DNA of 64,000 nucleotides from Streptomyces pyxinicus (GTDB lineage Bacteria; Actinomycetota; Actinomycetes; Streptomycetales; Streptomycetaceae). The notes beneath the pieces are model-generated. The model made no database searches. It was not told where the DNA came from and worked only from the letters and a program-made list of their open reading frames with translations. Both the position numbers and the translations under genes were made by a program. Of the stretch, positions 1-7,409 are shown in pieces (the stretch's first letter is position 1; each line of letters starts with the position of its first letter). The stretch is from positions 1-64,000 of the forward strand of contig NZ_JANUGP010000013.1 in assembly GCF_024753135.1 (NCBI RefSeq), given 5' to 3'.

Positions 1-268
1 CTTTCGGCGTCCGATTCCCGGTCGGCGGGATTGTCTGGGGCTTTTGGGCTTTCGCCCGTCGGCCTTTCGACATTCACTACGTTAGCCGATCTCCGCCGCG
101 ACTCATAATCGAGTCTTCCGAGTTCGAATTCGGGCACGCGAGCGCGCCGAAATCGACCCCTGCGAGGGGTGATGACTAGGTAGTGGGTTGGCCGCTCCGG
201 CTGCAGGCGATCGCCGTACCCGGTTCAGCGGCTTGGGATACATTACGCACCTTCGAGGACTCCGTCAA
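1..268 (-). promoter_or_regulatory. Probable rRNA operon promoter and leader region, reading left out of the window
   Basis: On the minus strand a sigma-70-like promoter is visible: TTGACG at 268-263, a 17-base spacer, then TAATGT at 245-240. Its -35 box overlaps the stop codon of mpg. Below it lie about 240 bases without a convincing gene, rich in GAAA-type purine runs, with a GGGC-GAAA-GCCC tetraloop hairpin at 57-46. This texture resembles the multi-promoter leaders of Streptomyces rrn operons, and 3-methyladenine glycosylase next to an rrn operon fits my memory of S. coelicolor. The 16S gene itself would lie to the left and is not seen, so the assignment is inference. Confidence 0.5.
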
Positions 269-915
269 CTTCGCCTGCGCCGGGGCACATGGGCCCGGTA
301 GGGGCTGACGGTCGGATCGTCGGCGAGCCAGTAGCGCCAGGGGTGCAGGTCGCCGCTTCCGCCCTCGCCGGCGACGCCGGTGCGCGGGCCGGTGCGTACC
401 TGGTGGGAGGGGACGGGGGTGCCGGTCAGCATCCTCAGGGGGGTCTCGCCGGTGGTGCACGCGTCCGTGCCGTCCAGGGCTCGGTCGACCTCCAGGGCCG
501 TGGCGAGGCGGGCCGGGCCCTTGGCCAGTTCCCTGTCGTTGCGGGCCGAGGGCCGGCGCTTCCGGGCGAGTTCCACGCCCTCGATCACCTCTCCGGCGCG
601 GAGCAGCACGGCGCTCGCCTCGCCCTCGGGGCCGCAGACCAGGTTCATGCAGTGCCACATGCCGTAGGTGAAGTAGACGTACACGTGTCCGGGGGGTCCG
701 AACATCACCGCGTTGCGGGGCGTGCGGCCCCGGTAGGCGTGCGAACCGGGGTCGTTGGGGCCGTCGTAGGCCTCGACCTCGGTGAGGCGGAGGGCGATGG
801 GGCCGTCGGGGGTCGTCCGGACCAGGATCCGCCCGATCAGGTCGGGGGCGACCTCCAGGATCGGGCGGTTGAAGAAGTCACGAGGCAGTGGCGTACGGTC
901 CGGGGGCGCGATCAT
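265..915 (-). CDS. mpg: DNA-3-methyladenine glycosylase (AAG/MPG family)
   Basis: A 216-residue protein starting at ATG 915. It excises alkylated purines such as 3-methyladenine to begin base-excision repair. Family signatures are clear: the FFNRP motif near the N-terminus, RLTEVEAYDGPNDPGSHAYRG (catalytic Glu and the base-flipping region), and a tyrosine-rich MFGPPGHVYVYFTYGMWHCMN stretch followed by VLLRAGEV and KGPARL. Length matches the roughly 200-residue bacterial family. The reading frame runs on upstream into the neighbouring gene's antisense strand, so the first ATG before LPRDFF is the sensible start. It is divergent from the Spo0M-like gene. Its 3' end overlaps the -35 box of the presumed rrn promoter. 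Confidence 0.93.
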   Translation of the reverse strand: MIAPPDRTPLPRDFFNRPILEVAPDLIGRILVRTTPDGPIALRLTEVEAYDGPNDPGSHAYRGRTPRNAVMFGPPGHVYVYFTYGMWHCMNLVCGPEGEASAVLLRAGEVIEGVELARKRRPSARNDRELAKGPARLATALEVDRALDGTDACTTGETPLRMLTGTPVPSHQVRTGPRTGVAGEGGSGDLHPWRYWLADDPTVSPYRAHVPRRRRS

Positions 916-1015
916 GCCGTCCGAGGGTAGCCCAGACGGGTCACCGTTCCGGCGGAACCGGCCGGGGGCGCAGCGCGTTTGTACCGGGCGAGGGTCCATT
1001 CGTAAAGGGAGAGTC

Positions 1016-1798
1016 ATGGCGTTCAAGAAGCTGCTCGCGAGCCTCGGGGCCGGTGGCGCCTCGGTCGAGACGGTGCTGACGGAGGTCAACGTCGTACCCG
1101 GCGGTGTGGTCCAGGGTGAGGTGCGGATCCAGGGCGGGTCCGTGAACCAGGACATCGAGGGTCTGTCGGTGGGTCTCCAGGCCAAGGTCGAGGTGGAGAG
1201 CGGCGACGAGGAGTACAAGCAGAACATCGAGTTCACGAAGGTGCGGCTCGGCGGCGCCTTCGAGCTGCGGGCCGGTGCCGTGCACGCGGTGCCGTTCGGT
1301 CTGGAGATCCCGTGGGAGACCCCGGTCACGATGATCGACGGACAGTCGCTGCGCGGGATGAACATCGGTGTGACCACCGAGCTGGCGATCGCGCGGGCCG
1401 TCGACTCGGGTGACCTGGACCCGATCAACGTGCACCCGCTGCCGGCGCAGCAGGCGATCCTGGACGCCTTCATCCAGCTCGGTTTCCGCTTCAAGAGCGC
1501 GGACATGGAGCGCGGTCACATCCGGGGCACCCGGCAGCGGCTGCCGTTCTACCAGGAGATCGAGTTCTTCCCGCCGTCGCAGTACCGCGGTCTGCACCAG
1601 GTCGAGCTGAGCTTCGTCGCCGACGAGCACGCGATGGACGTCGTGCTGGAGATGGACAAGAAGCCGGGCCTGTTCAGCGAGGGCTCGGACACCTTCCGCT
1701 CGTTCCAGGTCGGTCTGGACGACTGGCAGGGGACCGACTGGGCGGCCTACCTCAACCAGTGGCTGTCCGAGGTCGGCAGCAGGCGTAACTGGTTCTAG
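1016..1798 (+). CDS. SpoOM/Spo0M-family sporulation-control protein
   Basis: A 260-residue soluble protein beginning MAFKKLLASLGAGGASVETVL, with a purine-rich ribosome site at 1005-1012. The whole length matches the SpoOM family: an arrestin-like beta fold with the signature VVPGGVVQGEVRIQGG, a mid-domain VPFGLEIPWETPVT and a C-terminal acidic half. In Bacillus the relative Spo0M affects sporulation and cell division; its biochemical role is not settled, and in Streptomyces a developmental role is only inferred. No signal peptide or membrane segment is seen. A short inverted repeat, GGAAC-N5-GTTCC at 1804-1818, follows the stop, before the PEBP gene. Confidence 0.85.
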   Translation: MAFKKLLASLGAGGASVETVLTEVNVVPGGVVQGEVRIQGGSVNQDIEGLSVGLQAKVEVESGDEEYKQNIEFTKVRLGGAFELRAGAVHAVPFGLEIPWETPVTMIDGQSLRGMNIGVTTELAIARAVDSGDLDPINVHPLPAQQAILDAFIQLGFRFKSADMERGHIRGTRQRLPFYQEIEFFPPSQYRGLHQVELSFVADEHAMDVVLEMDKKPGLFSEGSDTFRSFQVGLDDWQGTDWAAYLNQWLSEVGSRRNWF

Positions 1799-1843
1799 GC
1801 TCGGGAACCAGTGGTTCCAGATCATCGATCAGGAGGTACCGAG

Positions 1844-2383
1844 GTGACCGAGCTCAAGCGGCGGCCGCTCCCCCATGACTTCCATCCCCCCGTGCCGTCG
1901 TTCACGGTGACGAGCGCGGACGTCCGGGACGGCGAGACGCTGGGGAGTGCCCAGGTTCAGGCGGAGGGCGACACGTCGCCGCAGCTGCGGTGGGAGGGCT
2001 TCCCGCCGGAGACCAAGAGCTTCGCCGTGACCTGCTACGACCCGGACGCGCCGACCGGCAGCGGGTTCTGGCACTGGGTGCTGTTCGACATCCCGGCCTC
2101 GGTGACGGAGTTGCCGGCCGGTGCGGGCGGCGGCACGTTCGAGGGACTGCCCGAGGGCGCCGTGCACGCGCGGAACGACTACGGGTCGAAGGAGTTCGGG
2201 GGTGCCGCTCCGCCGCCCGGGGACGGCCCGCACCGGTACGTCTTCACGGTGTACGCGGTGGACCAGGAGAAGCTGGGTCCGGACGCGGACGCCTCCCCCG
2301 CCGTCGTCGGCTTCAACCTGCGGTTCCACACCCTCGCGCGGGCCCAGCTCATCGGTGAGTACGAGGTTCCCGCTCAGGGCTGA
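1844..2383 (+). CDS. YbhB/YbcL-type phosphatidylethanolamine-binding protein (PEBP/Raf kinase inhibitor fold)
   Basis: A 179-residue cytoplasmic protein. I chose GTG 1844 because a perfect AGGAGG lies at 1831-1836, seven bases upstream. PEBP signatures are present: CYDPDAPTGSGFWHWVLFDIP (the ligand-pocket DPDxP and HW residues) and GPHRYVFTVYAVD. Length is typical of bacterial YbhB. Bacterial members bind anionic ligands in a conserved pocket but their physiological role is mostly unknown. It sits 45 bases after the Spo0M-like gene and may be co-transcribed; a good terminator follows. Confidence 0.88.
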   Translation: MTELKRRPLPHDFHPPVPSFTVTSADVRDGETLGSAQVQAEGDTSPQLRWEGFPPETKSFAVTCYDPDAPTGSGFWHWVLFDIPASVTELPAGAGGGTFEGLPEGAVHARNDYGSKEFGGAAPPPGDGPHRYVFTVYAVDQEKLGPDADASPAVVGFNLRFHTLARAQLIGEYEVPAQG

Positions 2384-2400
2384 CCGTTCATGGAACGTTT

Positions 2401-2443
2401 GCCCGTCTCCGGTCTTGGAAGTGATCGGAGGCGGGCATTTTTA
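2401..2443 (+). terminator. Rho-independent terminator after the PEBP gene
   Basis: GCCCGTCTCCG at 2401-2411 pairs with CGGAGGCGGGC at 2426-2436 (11 bp with one G-U), followed by ATTTTTA. The T-run is unusual for this GC-rich genome and makes the call solid. Confidence 0.85.
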
Positions 2444-2527
2444 TTGCGTTGTCCATCCTGGCGCGCCCGTACAGAGTTGAGCCGAGCCCGCCGGGGGGTG
2501 GGCAGGTGCGCACGGGAGGTGGGCTGG

Positions 2528-3034
2528 ATGCGGGACACGCTGGTGCTGAACGCGAGCTTCGAGCCGCTGTCGACGGTGACCCTGAACCGCGCCGTCGTCC
2601 TGGTGCTCCAGGACAAGGCCGTCGTCGAGCAGGCCCACCCGGAACTGCGCATGCGCGGTGCCGAGGTGGAGATACCGGCGCCACGGGTGATCAGGCTCTG
2701 CCGGTACGTACGGGTGCCGTTCCGAAGACAAGCCCCGTGGTCGCGGCGGGGGGTGCTGGTCCGGGACCGGCACCGGTGCGCGTACTGCGGGCGGCGGGCG
2801 ACGACCGTGGACCACGTGGTGCCGCGGGCGCAGGGTGGGCAGGACACCTGGCTGAACACGGTCGCCGCGTGCGCGGAGGACAATCACCGCAAGGCGAACC
2901 GGACTCCGGTGGAGGCGGGGATGGCTCTGCTGGCGGAGCCTTTCGAGCCCACTCCGGCCGACGCGATGCTGCTCGCGCTGGGGGCCGAGGAGTTCGAGGC
3001 GCTGCCTGAGTGGCTGGCTCGGGAAGCCGCCTAG
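2528..3034 (+). CDS. HNH endonuclease
   Basis: A 168-residue protein from ATG 2528 with a GGGAGGTGGG ribosome site just upstream. The C-terminal half is an HNH domain: CAYCG (first zinc-knuckle pair), then TVDHVVPRAQGG (catalytic DH), the Asn in DTWLNTVAAC and the final His in DNHRKANRTP. The usual fourth zinc ligand of the family (CxxCN) is an Asp here (CAEDN), so the zinc ribbon may be incomplete or differently coordinated. The N-terminal 80 residues (LVLNASFEPLSTVTLNRAV) are the conserved actinobacterial lead-in of stand-alone HNH proteins. No restriction partner is adjacent, so a housekeeping nuclease role is more likely than defence. Confidence 0.88.
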   Translation: MRDTLVLNASFEPLSTVTLNRAVVLVLQDKAVVEQAHPELRMRGAEVEIPAPRVIRLCRYVRVPFRRQAPWSRRGVLVRDRHRCAYCGRRATTVDHVVPRAQGGQDTWLNTVAACAEDNHRKANRTPVEAGMALLAEPFEPTPADAMLLALGAEEFEALPEWLAREAA

Positions 3035-3088
3035 GCATCCGGGGGGCTTTGTCCGGCGGCGGCTGCGGGTGTCGTCGGTTGTTCGCGT

Positions 3089-3126
3089 AGTTCCACCCGC
3101 GCCCCTGGCAGGGCGCGGGTGGAACT
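3089..3126. terminator. Bidirectional terminator between the HNH and SPFH genes
   Basis: A perfect 16-bp stem, 3089-3104 with 3111-3126, around a 6-base loop CTGGCA. It lies between convergent genes (HNH on plus, SPFH on minus) and has no T-run, as is common in Streptomyces. Confidence 0.85.
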
Positions 3127-3135
3127 GCGTGGCCG

Positions 3136-4101
3136 CTAGTCGATGCGGGGCTTCTCGCGGCGTTCCGTGCCGGAGGTGCCGGTCTGTGGCGGGACGGACG
3201 CTCCGCCGCCGTTGCCTCCGCCGCCCAGGGGGCCGAAGTTGCCCATCGCTCCGGAGAGGCCCTTGAGGGCGTCGCCGATCTCGCTGGGGACGATCCAGAG
3301 CTTGTTGGCGTCGCCCTCGGCGATCTTCGGGAGCATCTGGAGGTACTGGTAGGACAGCAGCTTCTGGTCCGGGTCGCCGGCGTGGATGGCCTCGAAGACC
3401 GTGCGGACGGCCTGGGCCTCGCCCTCGGCGCGCAGGGCGGCTGCCTTGGCCTCACCCTCGGCGCGCAGGATCTGGGACTGCTTCTCGCCCTCGGCGGTGA
3501 GGATGGCGGCCTGGCGCGTGCCCTCGGCGGTGAGGATCGCGGCGCGCTTGTCACGGTCGGCGCGCATCTGCTTCTCCATCGAGTCCTGGATGGAGGTGGG
3601 CGGTTCGATGGCCTTGAGTTCCACGCGGTTGACGCGGATGCCCCACTTGCCGGTGGCCTCGTCGAGGACGCCGCGCAGGGCCGCGTTGATCTCCTCGCGG
3701 GAGGTCAGGGTGCGTTCCAGGTCCATGCCGCCGATGATGTTGCGCAGCGTGGTGACGGTGAGCTGCTCGATCGCCTGGATGTAGCTGGCGACCTCGTAGG
3801 TGGCGGCCCGGGCGTCGGTCACCTGGTAGTAGATGACGGTGTCGATGTTCACGACCAGGTTGTCCTGGGTGATCACCGGCTGGGGCGGGAACGGTACGAC
3901 CTGTTCGCGCAGGTCGATGCGGTTGCGGATGGTGTCTATGAACGGGACCACGATGTTGAGGCCCGCGTTCAGGGTGCGTGTGTAGCGGCCGAAGCGCTCG
4001 ACGATGGCGGCGCTGGCCTGTGGGATGACCTGGATGGTCTTGATCAGGGCGATGAAGACCAACACCACCAGAATGATCAGGACGATGATGACCGGTTCCA
4101 T
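3136..4101 (-). CDS. SPFH/Band 7 (stomatin/QmcA-like) membrane protein
   Basis: A 321-residue protein with one N-terminal membrane anchor (about residues 3-22, very Ile/Val/Leu-rich), then the Band 7 domain (RFGRYTRTLNAGLNIVVPFIDTI to roughly residue 180). A charged coiled-coil follows, with repeated AILTAEGxxQ and AEGEAxAxxLRAEGEA units. The C-terminus is Gly/Pro-rich. Such proteins oligomerise at membrane microdomains and act as scaffolds or protease regulators. The next gene upstream encodes NfeD, the classic SPFH partner, so the pair probably forms one membrane complex. Start is ATG 4101. Confidence 0.92.
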   Translation of the reverse strand: MEPVIIVLIILVVLVFIALIKTIQVIPQASAAIVERFGRYTRTLNAGLNIVVPFIDTIRNRIDLREQVVPFPPQPVITQDNLVVNIDTVIYYQVTDARAATYEVASYIQAIEQLTVTTLRNIIGGMDLERTLTSREEINAALRGVLDEATGKWGIRVNRVELKAIEPPTSIQDSMEKQMRADRDKRAAILTAEGTRQAAILTAEGEKQSQILRAEGEAKAAALRAEGEAQAVRTVFEAIHAGDPDQKLLSYQYLQMLPKIAEGDANKLWIVPSEIGDALKGLSGAMGNFGPLGGGGNGGGASVPPQTGTSGTERREKPRID

Positions 4102-4260
4102 CGTGTTCCCCGTACCCCTCTCCGCCGTGGCGCCCTCGGCAGATCTCGTCGTTGTGGCAGATCCGGTGTGGCAGATCCGTTGTAGAAGATCTTGCTGGTC
4201 GAGTCTGACAGACCGTCGTCCGTCCCGTGGGCCGGATGCCCAACTCGCGCGTGCGACGCG
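4102..4260 (-). repeat. Gap between NfeD and SPFH genes with a 13-bp direct repeat
   Basis: A 159-base spacer inside an otherwise tight pair. On the plus strand TGTGGCAGATCCG occurs twice, at 4153-4165 and 4167-4179 (period 14), and further AGATCT/AGATC sites flank it. No ORF or strong hairpin is seen. It may hold the promoter of the SPFH gene. Confidence 0.5.
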
Positions 4261-4692
4261 TCAGATGACGATCGCGGTGGCTCCTTCGATGTCCACGACG
4301 TCCACCTCCTGGCCCACTTCGTAGGCGCGGCCGGTGTCGAGGGCACGGGCCGACCAGATCTCCCCGGCGAGCTTGACGCGGCCGCCGGCGCTGTCGACGC
4401 GTTCCAGGACCACGGCCTGTTTGCCTCTCAACGCGTCGACGCCGGTGGCGAGTTGGGGGCGCTGTCGGCTGTGGCGGGCCGCGATGGGCCGGACGACCGC
4501 GATGAGGGCGACGGAGACGAGGACGAACACGAGCACCTGGAGGACGGCGTCGAAGCCGAGGCCCGCGGCGACCGCGGCGGCGACGGCGCCGACCGCGAGC
4601 ATGCCGAACTCCGGCATCGCGGTGACCACGAGCGGGATACCGAGCGCCGCCGCGCCGACGAGCCACCACACCCATGCGTCTATGGCGTTCAC
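4261..4692 (-). CDS. NfeD-family membrane protein
   Basis: A 143-residue protein with a GTG start at 4692. Two to three hydrophobic segments occupy residues 8-80 (WWLVGAAALGIPLVV, then LAVGAVAAAVAAGLGF and VLVFVLVSVALIAVV). The C-terminal 60 residues (GKQAVVLERVDSAGGRVKLAGEIWSA) form the OB-fold beta barrel typical of NfeD. This is the short type without the ClpP-like protease domain. NfeD proteins pair with SPFH scaffolds; the SPFH gene lies 160 bases downstream on the same strand. Confidence 0.88.
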   Translation of the reverse strand: MNAIDAWVWWLVGAAALGIPLVVTAMPEFGMLAVGAVAAAVAAGLGFDAVLQVLVFVLVSVALIAVVRPIAARHSRQRPQLATGVDALRGKQAVVLERVDSAGGRVKLAGEIWSARALDTGRAYEVGQEVDVVDIEGATAIVI

Positions 4693-4758
4693 ATGGTCAT
4701 GGTAGGGCCGCGGTGGGATGGCGGACAGGGCGCCCAGGGGGCGGGCCGGGGTGCCGGG

Positions 4759-5556
4759 TCAGGACAGGGGCAGGCCGTGCGCGGTCCAGCGGTCGCCGAC
4801 CTGCTCCACGACGAGCGGGAGGCCGAAGCAGCGGGAGAGGTTGCGGGAGGTCAGCTCCAGCTCGATGGGGCCGGCGGTGAGGACCTTGCCCTGGCGGATC
4901 ATGAGGACGTGGGTGAAGCCGGGGGCGATCTCCTCGACGTGGTGCGTGACCATGATCATCGAGGGGGCGATGGGGTCGCGGGCGAGCCGGCCGAGGCGAC
5001 GGACCAGGTCCTCGCGGCCGCCGAGGTCGAGGCCGGCGGCGGGCTCGTCGAGGAGGAGCAGCTCGGGGTCGGTCATCAGGGCGCGGGCGATGAGGGTGCG
5101 CTTGCGCTCGCCCTCGGAGAGGGTGCCGAACTTCCGGTCGAGGTAGTCGCTCATGCCGAGGCGGTCGAGGAAGGCGCGGGCGCGCTGTTCGTCGACGTCC
5201 TCGTACTCCTCCTGCCAGCCGGCGGTCATGCCGTAGGCGGCGGTGAGGACCGTCTGGAGCACGGTCTGGCGCTTGGGGAGCTTGTCGGCGAGGGCGATGC
5301 CGGCCACGCCGATGCGGGGGCGCAGTTCGAAGACGTCGGTGCCGGGCCTGCCGAGGGTCTCGCCGAGGATGGTGGCGGTGCCCTTGCTGGGGTAGAGGTA
5401 GCTGGAGGCGACGTTGAGGAGGGTGGTCTTGCCGGCGCCGTTCGGGCCGAGGATGACCCAGCGCTCGCCCTCCTTCACCGACCAGGAGACCTGGTCCACC
5501 AGAGCCCGGTCCTCACGGACCACGGATACGTCCTGAAGCTCCAGAACATCGCTCAT
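4759..5556 (-). CDS. ABC transporter ATP-binding protein
   Basis: A 265-residue ATPase with all nucleotide-binding motifs: Walker A GPNGAGKTT near residue 38, Q-loop region after ELRPRIGV, signature LSEGERKR, Walker B LLLLDEPAAGLDLGG, and the switch His in MVTHHVEEI. It lacks any membrane domain and no permease gene is adjacent. It resembles the stand-alone YlmA/ModF-like ATPases of actinobacteria, whose partner is unknown. I chose ATG 5556 because a GGGGAG ribosome site precedes it, rather than an upstream in-frame start. Confidence 0.88.
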   Translation of the reverse strand: MSDVLELQDVSVVREDRALVDQVSWSVKEGERWVILGPNGAGKTTLLNVASSYLYPSKGTATILGETLGRPGTDVFELRPRIGVAGIALADKLPKRQTVLQTVLTAAYGMTAGWQEEYEDVDEQRARAFLDRLGMSDYLDRKFGTLSEGERKRTLIARALMTDPELLLLDEPAAGLDLGGREDLVRRLGRLARDPIAPSMIMVTHHVEEIAPGFTHVLMIRQGKVLTAGPIELELTSRNLSRCFGLPLVVEQVGDRWTAHGLPLS

Positions 5557-5705
5557 GAGCGCGTTGTCTCCCCTTGCAGTGTGGCCGGTCTCGGCTGTCG
5601 CGTACGCCTGTGGCTCGGTCCGCCGCGCCGGTGGGCGGGCCCCTATGAAATCTACGCCACGAGTGCCCCGCTCCATTCCATCGGTCCTGTCCTTAGGGTG
5701 GGGGC

Positions 5706-6494
5706 ATGCTCTCGGAATCGCGTTCAGGACGCCTCGCCGCTTGGGGAAACGCCCTTTTGGCCGGACTTGTCTCGCCGGACGACGCCGCGCTCGCCATCGT
5801 GGGCGAGGACGCCGTGCACCGGGTGGCGGGGCTGCCCGGGGACCCGGGTCAGGTGGGGCTCACGCTCGCGCTGGGGCGGCTGCGGGCGCTGGGGGCGACC
5901 GGGCTGCGGCTCGCGCTGCCGGCGCCGGGTCATCCGCTGGGGCTGAGCGGTCCGCCGGAGTTCAACGCGCGGGCGCTGGAGGCCGAGGAGGCGGTGGTCT
6001 GTTTCGGTGCCGCGTTCGGGCTGGTGCCGGAGGTGTCGGAGGCCGGTCCCGCGGGTGATGTGCACGCCGAGGTGGTGTGGCGGGTGCTGCCGGTGCGGGA
6101 GGCGCCGCCGGCCGACGTGCCGTCGCTGGGTGAGGCCGAGCGGGAGCTGGCGGAGGCGCTGCGGGAGGCGACCGAGGTGCTCTCGAAGCTGGATGTCGCC
6201 GGGTCGGGTCCGGTGGCGGAGGCGGCGATCGACGCGTACCGGGCGCGGGCCGAGCGGGGCCGGGAGGTGCTGGCGCCGGGGTATCCGCCGCGGGCGGTGC
6301 GGGTGTTGGAGCTGGCGCAGCGGGTGGGGCTGCTGGTGTCGCTGGCGTACGACGGCGGGCACGGGGGCGCGGTGAGCGCGGCGGAGATGGCGGCGCGCGG
6401 TGCGGCGCTGCGGCCGGTGGAGCGGACGGCGCGGCGGGCGCAGGTGGCGGCGTACAACTCGGTGGTGGAGGAGCGGGAGCGCGGGGTGCGCTGA
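5706..6494 (+). CDS. Conserved actinobacterial protein of unknown function
   Basis: A 262-residue Ala/Gly/Leu-rich protein that I recognise only as a conserved Streptomyces hypothetical. No signal peptide, membrane segment or catalytic motif is evident. The first 100 residues read as alternating beta/alpha (VGLTLALGRLRALGATGLRLALP), and residues 140-262 are mainly charged helices (EAERELAEALREATEVL). It is divergent from the ABC ATPase gene and convergent with the chaplin genes. Third-position GC is high and even, supporting a real gene. Confidence 0.7.
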   Translation: MLSESRSGRLAAWGNALLAGLVSPDDAALAIVGEDAVHRVAGLPGDPGQVGLTLALGRLRALGATGLRLALPAPGHPLGLSGPPEFNARALEAEEAVVCFGAAFGLVPEVSEAGPAGDVHAEVVWRVLPVREAPPADVPSLGEAERELAEALREATEVLSKLDVAGSGPVAEAAIDAYRARAERGREVLAPGYPPRAVRVLELAQRVGLLVSLAYDGGHGGAVSAAEMAARGAALRPVERTARRAQVAAYNSVVEERERGVR

Positions 6495-6548
6495 CCGGTG
6501 GCTCCCGGAGCCGTGTCGCCCCGGGAGTCCTGCCTCGGTTCCGTCGCG

Positions 6549-6788
6549 TCAGTGGTTGACGGAGGTGTTGCCGAAGGCGGGGTTCAGAAGTCCGATCACG
6601 TCGATGGTCAGGCCGCTGGCGTTGACCGGGACGTCGAGCGGGATCTGGGCGACGTTGCCGGAGGCGACGCCCGGGGACTTGACGGCCGCGCCCTGGGCGT
6701 CCGCGTCGGCGAAGGCGGCACCGGCGGACGCGCCCGCGGCGATACCGGCGACGGTGACGGCGACGGCGGCCTTCTTGGCGATGTTCAT
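6549..6788 (-). CDS. Short chaplin, cysteine-free paralogue
   Basis: A 79-residue secreted protein. Residues 1-27 are a signal peptide (KK, then AAVAVTVAGIAAGASAGAAFA-D). The mature part is a single chaplin domain: SPGVASGNVAQIPLDVPVNASG and IDVIGLLNPAFGNTSVNH. Chaplins assemble into amyloid fibrils that make aerial hyphae and spores hydrophobic. Most chaplin domains carry two Cys (VNxCGN and GNxCxN); here both positions are Ser (VNASG, NTSVNH). The start ATG 6788 has AGGAGG close upstream. It lies directly downstream of chpE on the same strand, 205 bases away, so it looks like a tandem duplicate. Confidence 0.93.
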   Translation of the reverse strand: MNIAKKAAVAVTVAGIAAGASAGAAFADADAQGAAVKSPGVASGNVAQIPLDVPVNASGLTIDVIGLLNPAFGNTSVNH

Positions 6789-6993
6789 GGAACGGGTTCC
6801 TCCTGCTCGGCTGGTCCGACCCGGCCGTGGGTCGTGCGCTGGTCAACGCGGGAGGCGTGCGCGGGGGTACGGCGGCTGGGGGGACGCGCTCCGTTCGGGG
6901 CAGTCGGATGACAAGCCGACCGGGAGGCGGGGTCCGGAGACCGGGCAGGCCCCCCGGTGACACCCGGGGGGCCTGGGGCGGCTGCGGCCGGTC

Positions 6994-7239
6994 TCAGTGG
7001 TTGAGGCCGAGGTTGCCGAAGGCCGGGTTCAGCACGCCGATGACGTCGACGCTGTTGCCGACCACGTTCACCGGGACGTCCACCGGGGCCTGGACGGCGT
7101 TGCCGGAGACGACACCCGGGGAGCCGACGGCGGTGCCCGCGGCGTGGGCGCCGTCGGCGGCGGAGGCCATTCCGGTACCGGCGGCGAGCAGGCCGCCGGC
7201 CACCATGGTCACGGCCGCTGCCTTCTTCAGGTTCTTCAC
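6994..7239 (-). CDS. chpE: Short chaplin ChpE
   Basis: An 81-residue secreted chaplin. GTG 7239 is preferred to upstream starts because AGGAGGGG lies seven bases before it and the signal peptide then begins normally (VKNLKKAAAVTMVAGGLLAA, cleavage after MASA). The chaplin domain GSPGVVSGNAVQAPVDVPVN and SVDVIGVLNPAFGNLGLNH lacks both Cys (replaced by Val and Gly), which is the hallmark of ChpE among short chaplins. In S. coelicolor ChpE is one of the chaplins made in submerged and vegetative growth and contributes to surface tension lowering and aerial growth. The position after an ABC ATPase/hypothetical pair and before a NarL pair matches S. coelicolor. Confidence 0.92.
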   Translation of the reverse strand: MKNLKKAAAVTMVAGGLLAAGTGMASAADGAHAAGTAVGSPGVVSGNAVQAPVDVPVNVVGNSVDVIGVLNPAFGNLGLNH

Positions 7240-7370
7240 TTTCAGCCCCTCCTGGACGTTCGCCACGGCGGTTCGCCGCGGCACGCACTGGAGAACGGCG
7301 GAGATCACCGGAGGGTGCGCCATCCGGGTGACATTCCCACGACGGTATGAATCTCGGTCCGGGCCGCAAC

Positions 7371-7401
7371 CTTTCATATGGTCGTGAGTACTTTCGTATG
7401 G
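7371..7401 (-). promoter_or_regulatory. Direct repeat upstream of chpE
   Basis: On the plus strand CTTTCATATGG (7371-7381) and CTTTCGTATGG (7391-7401) repeat with one mismatch and a 20-base period, about two helical turns. The pair lies 130-160 bases upstream of the chpE start. It is a plausible regulator-binding site, but no regulator is assigned. Confidence 0.4.
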
Positions 7402-7409
7402 AGAGCGCT

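Noticed and set aside
176..658. Minus-strand frame covering the 3' half of mpg and the leader
   Set aside because: Antisense-frame shadow of mpg with Arg/Pro-rich composition; its tail overlaps the promoter.
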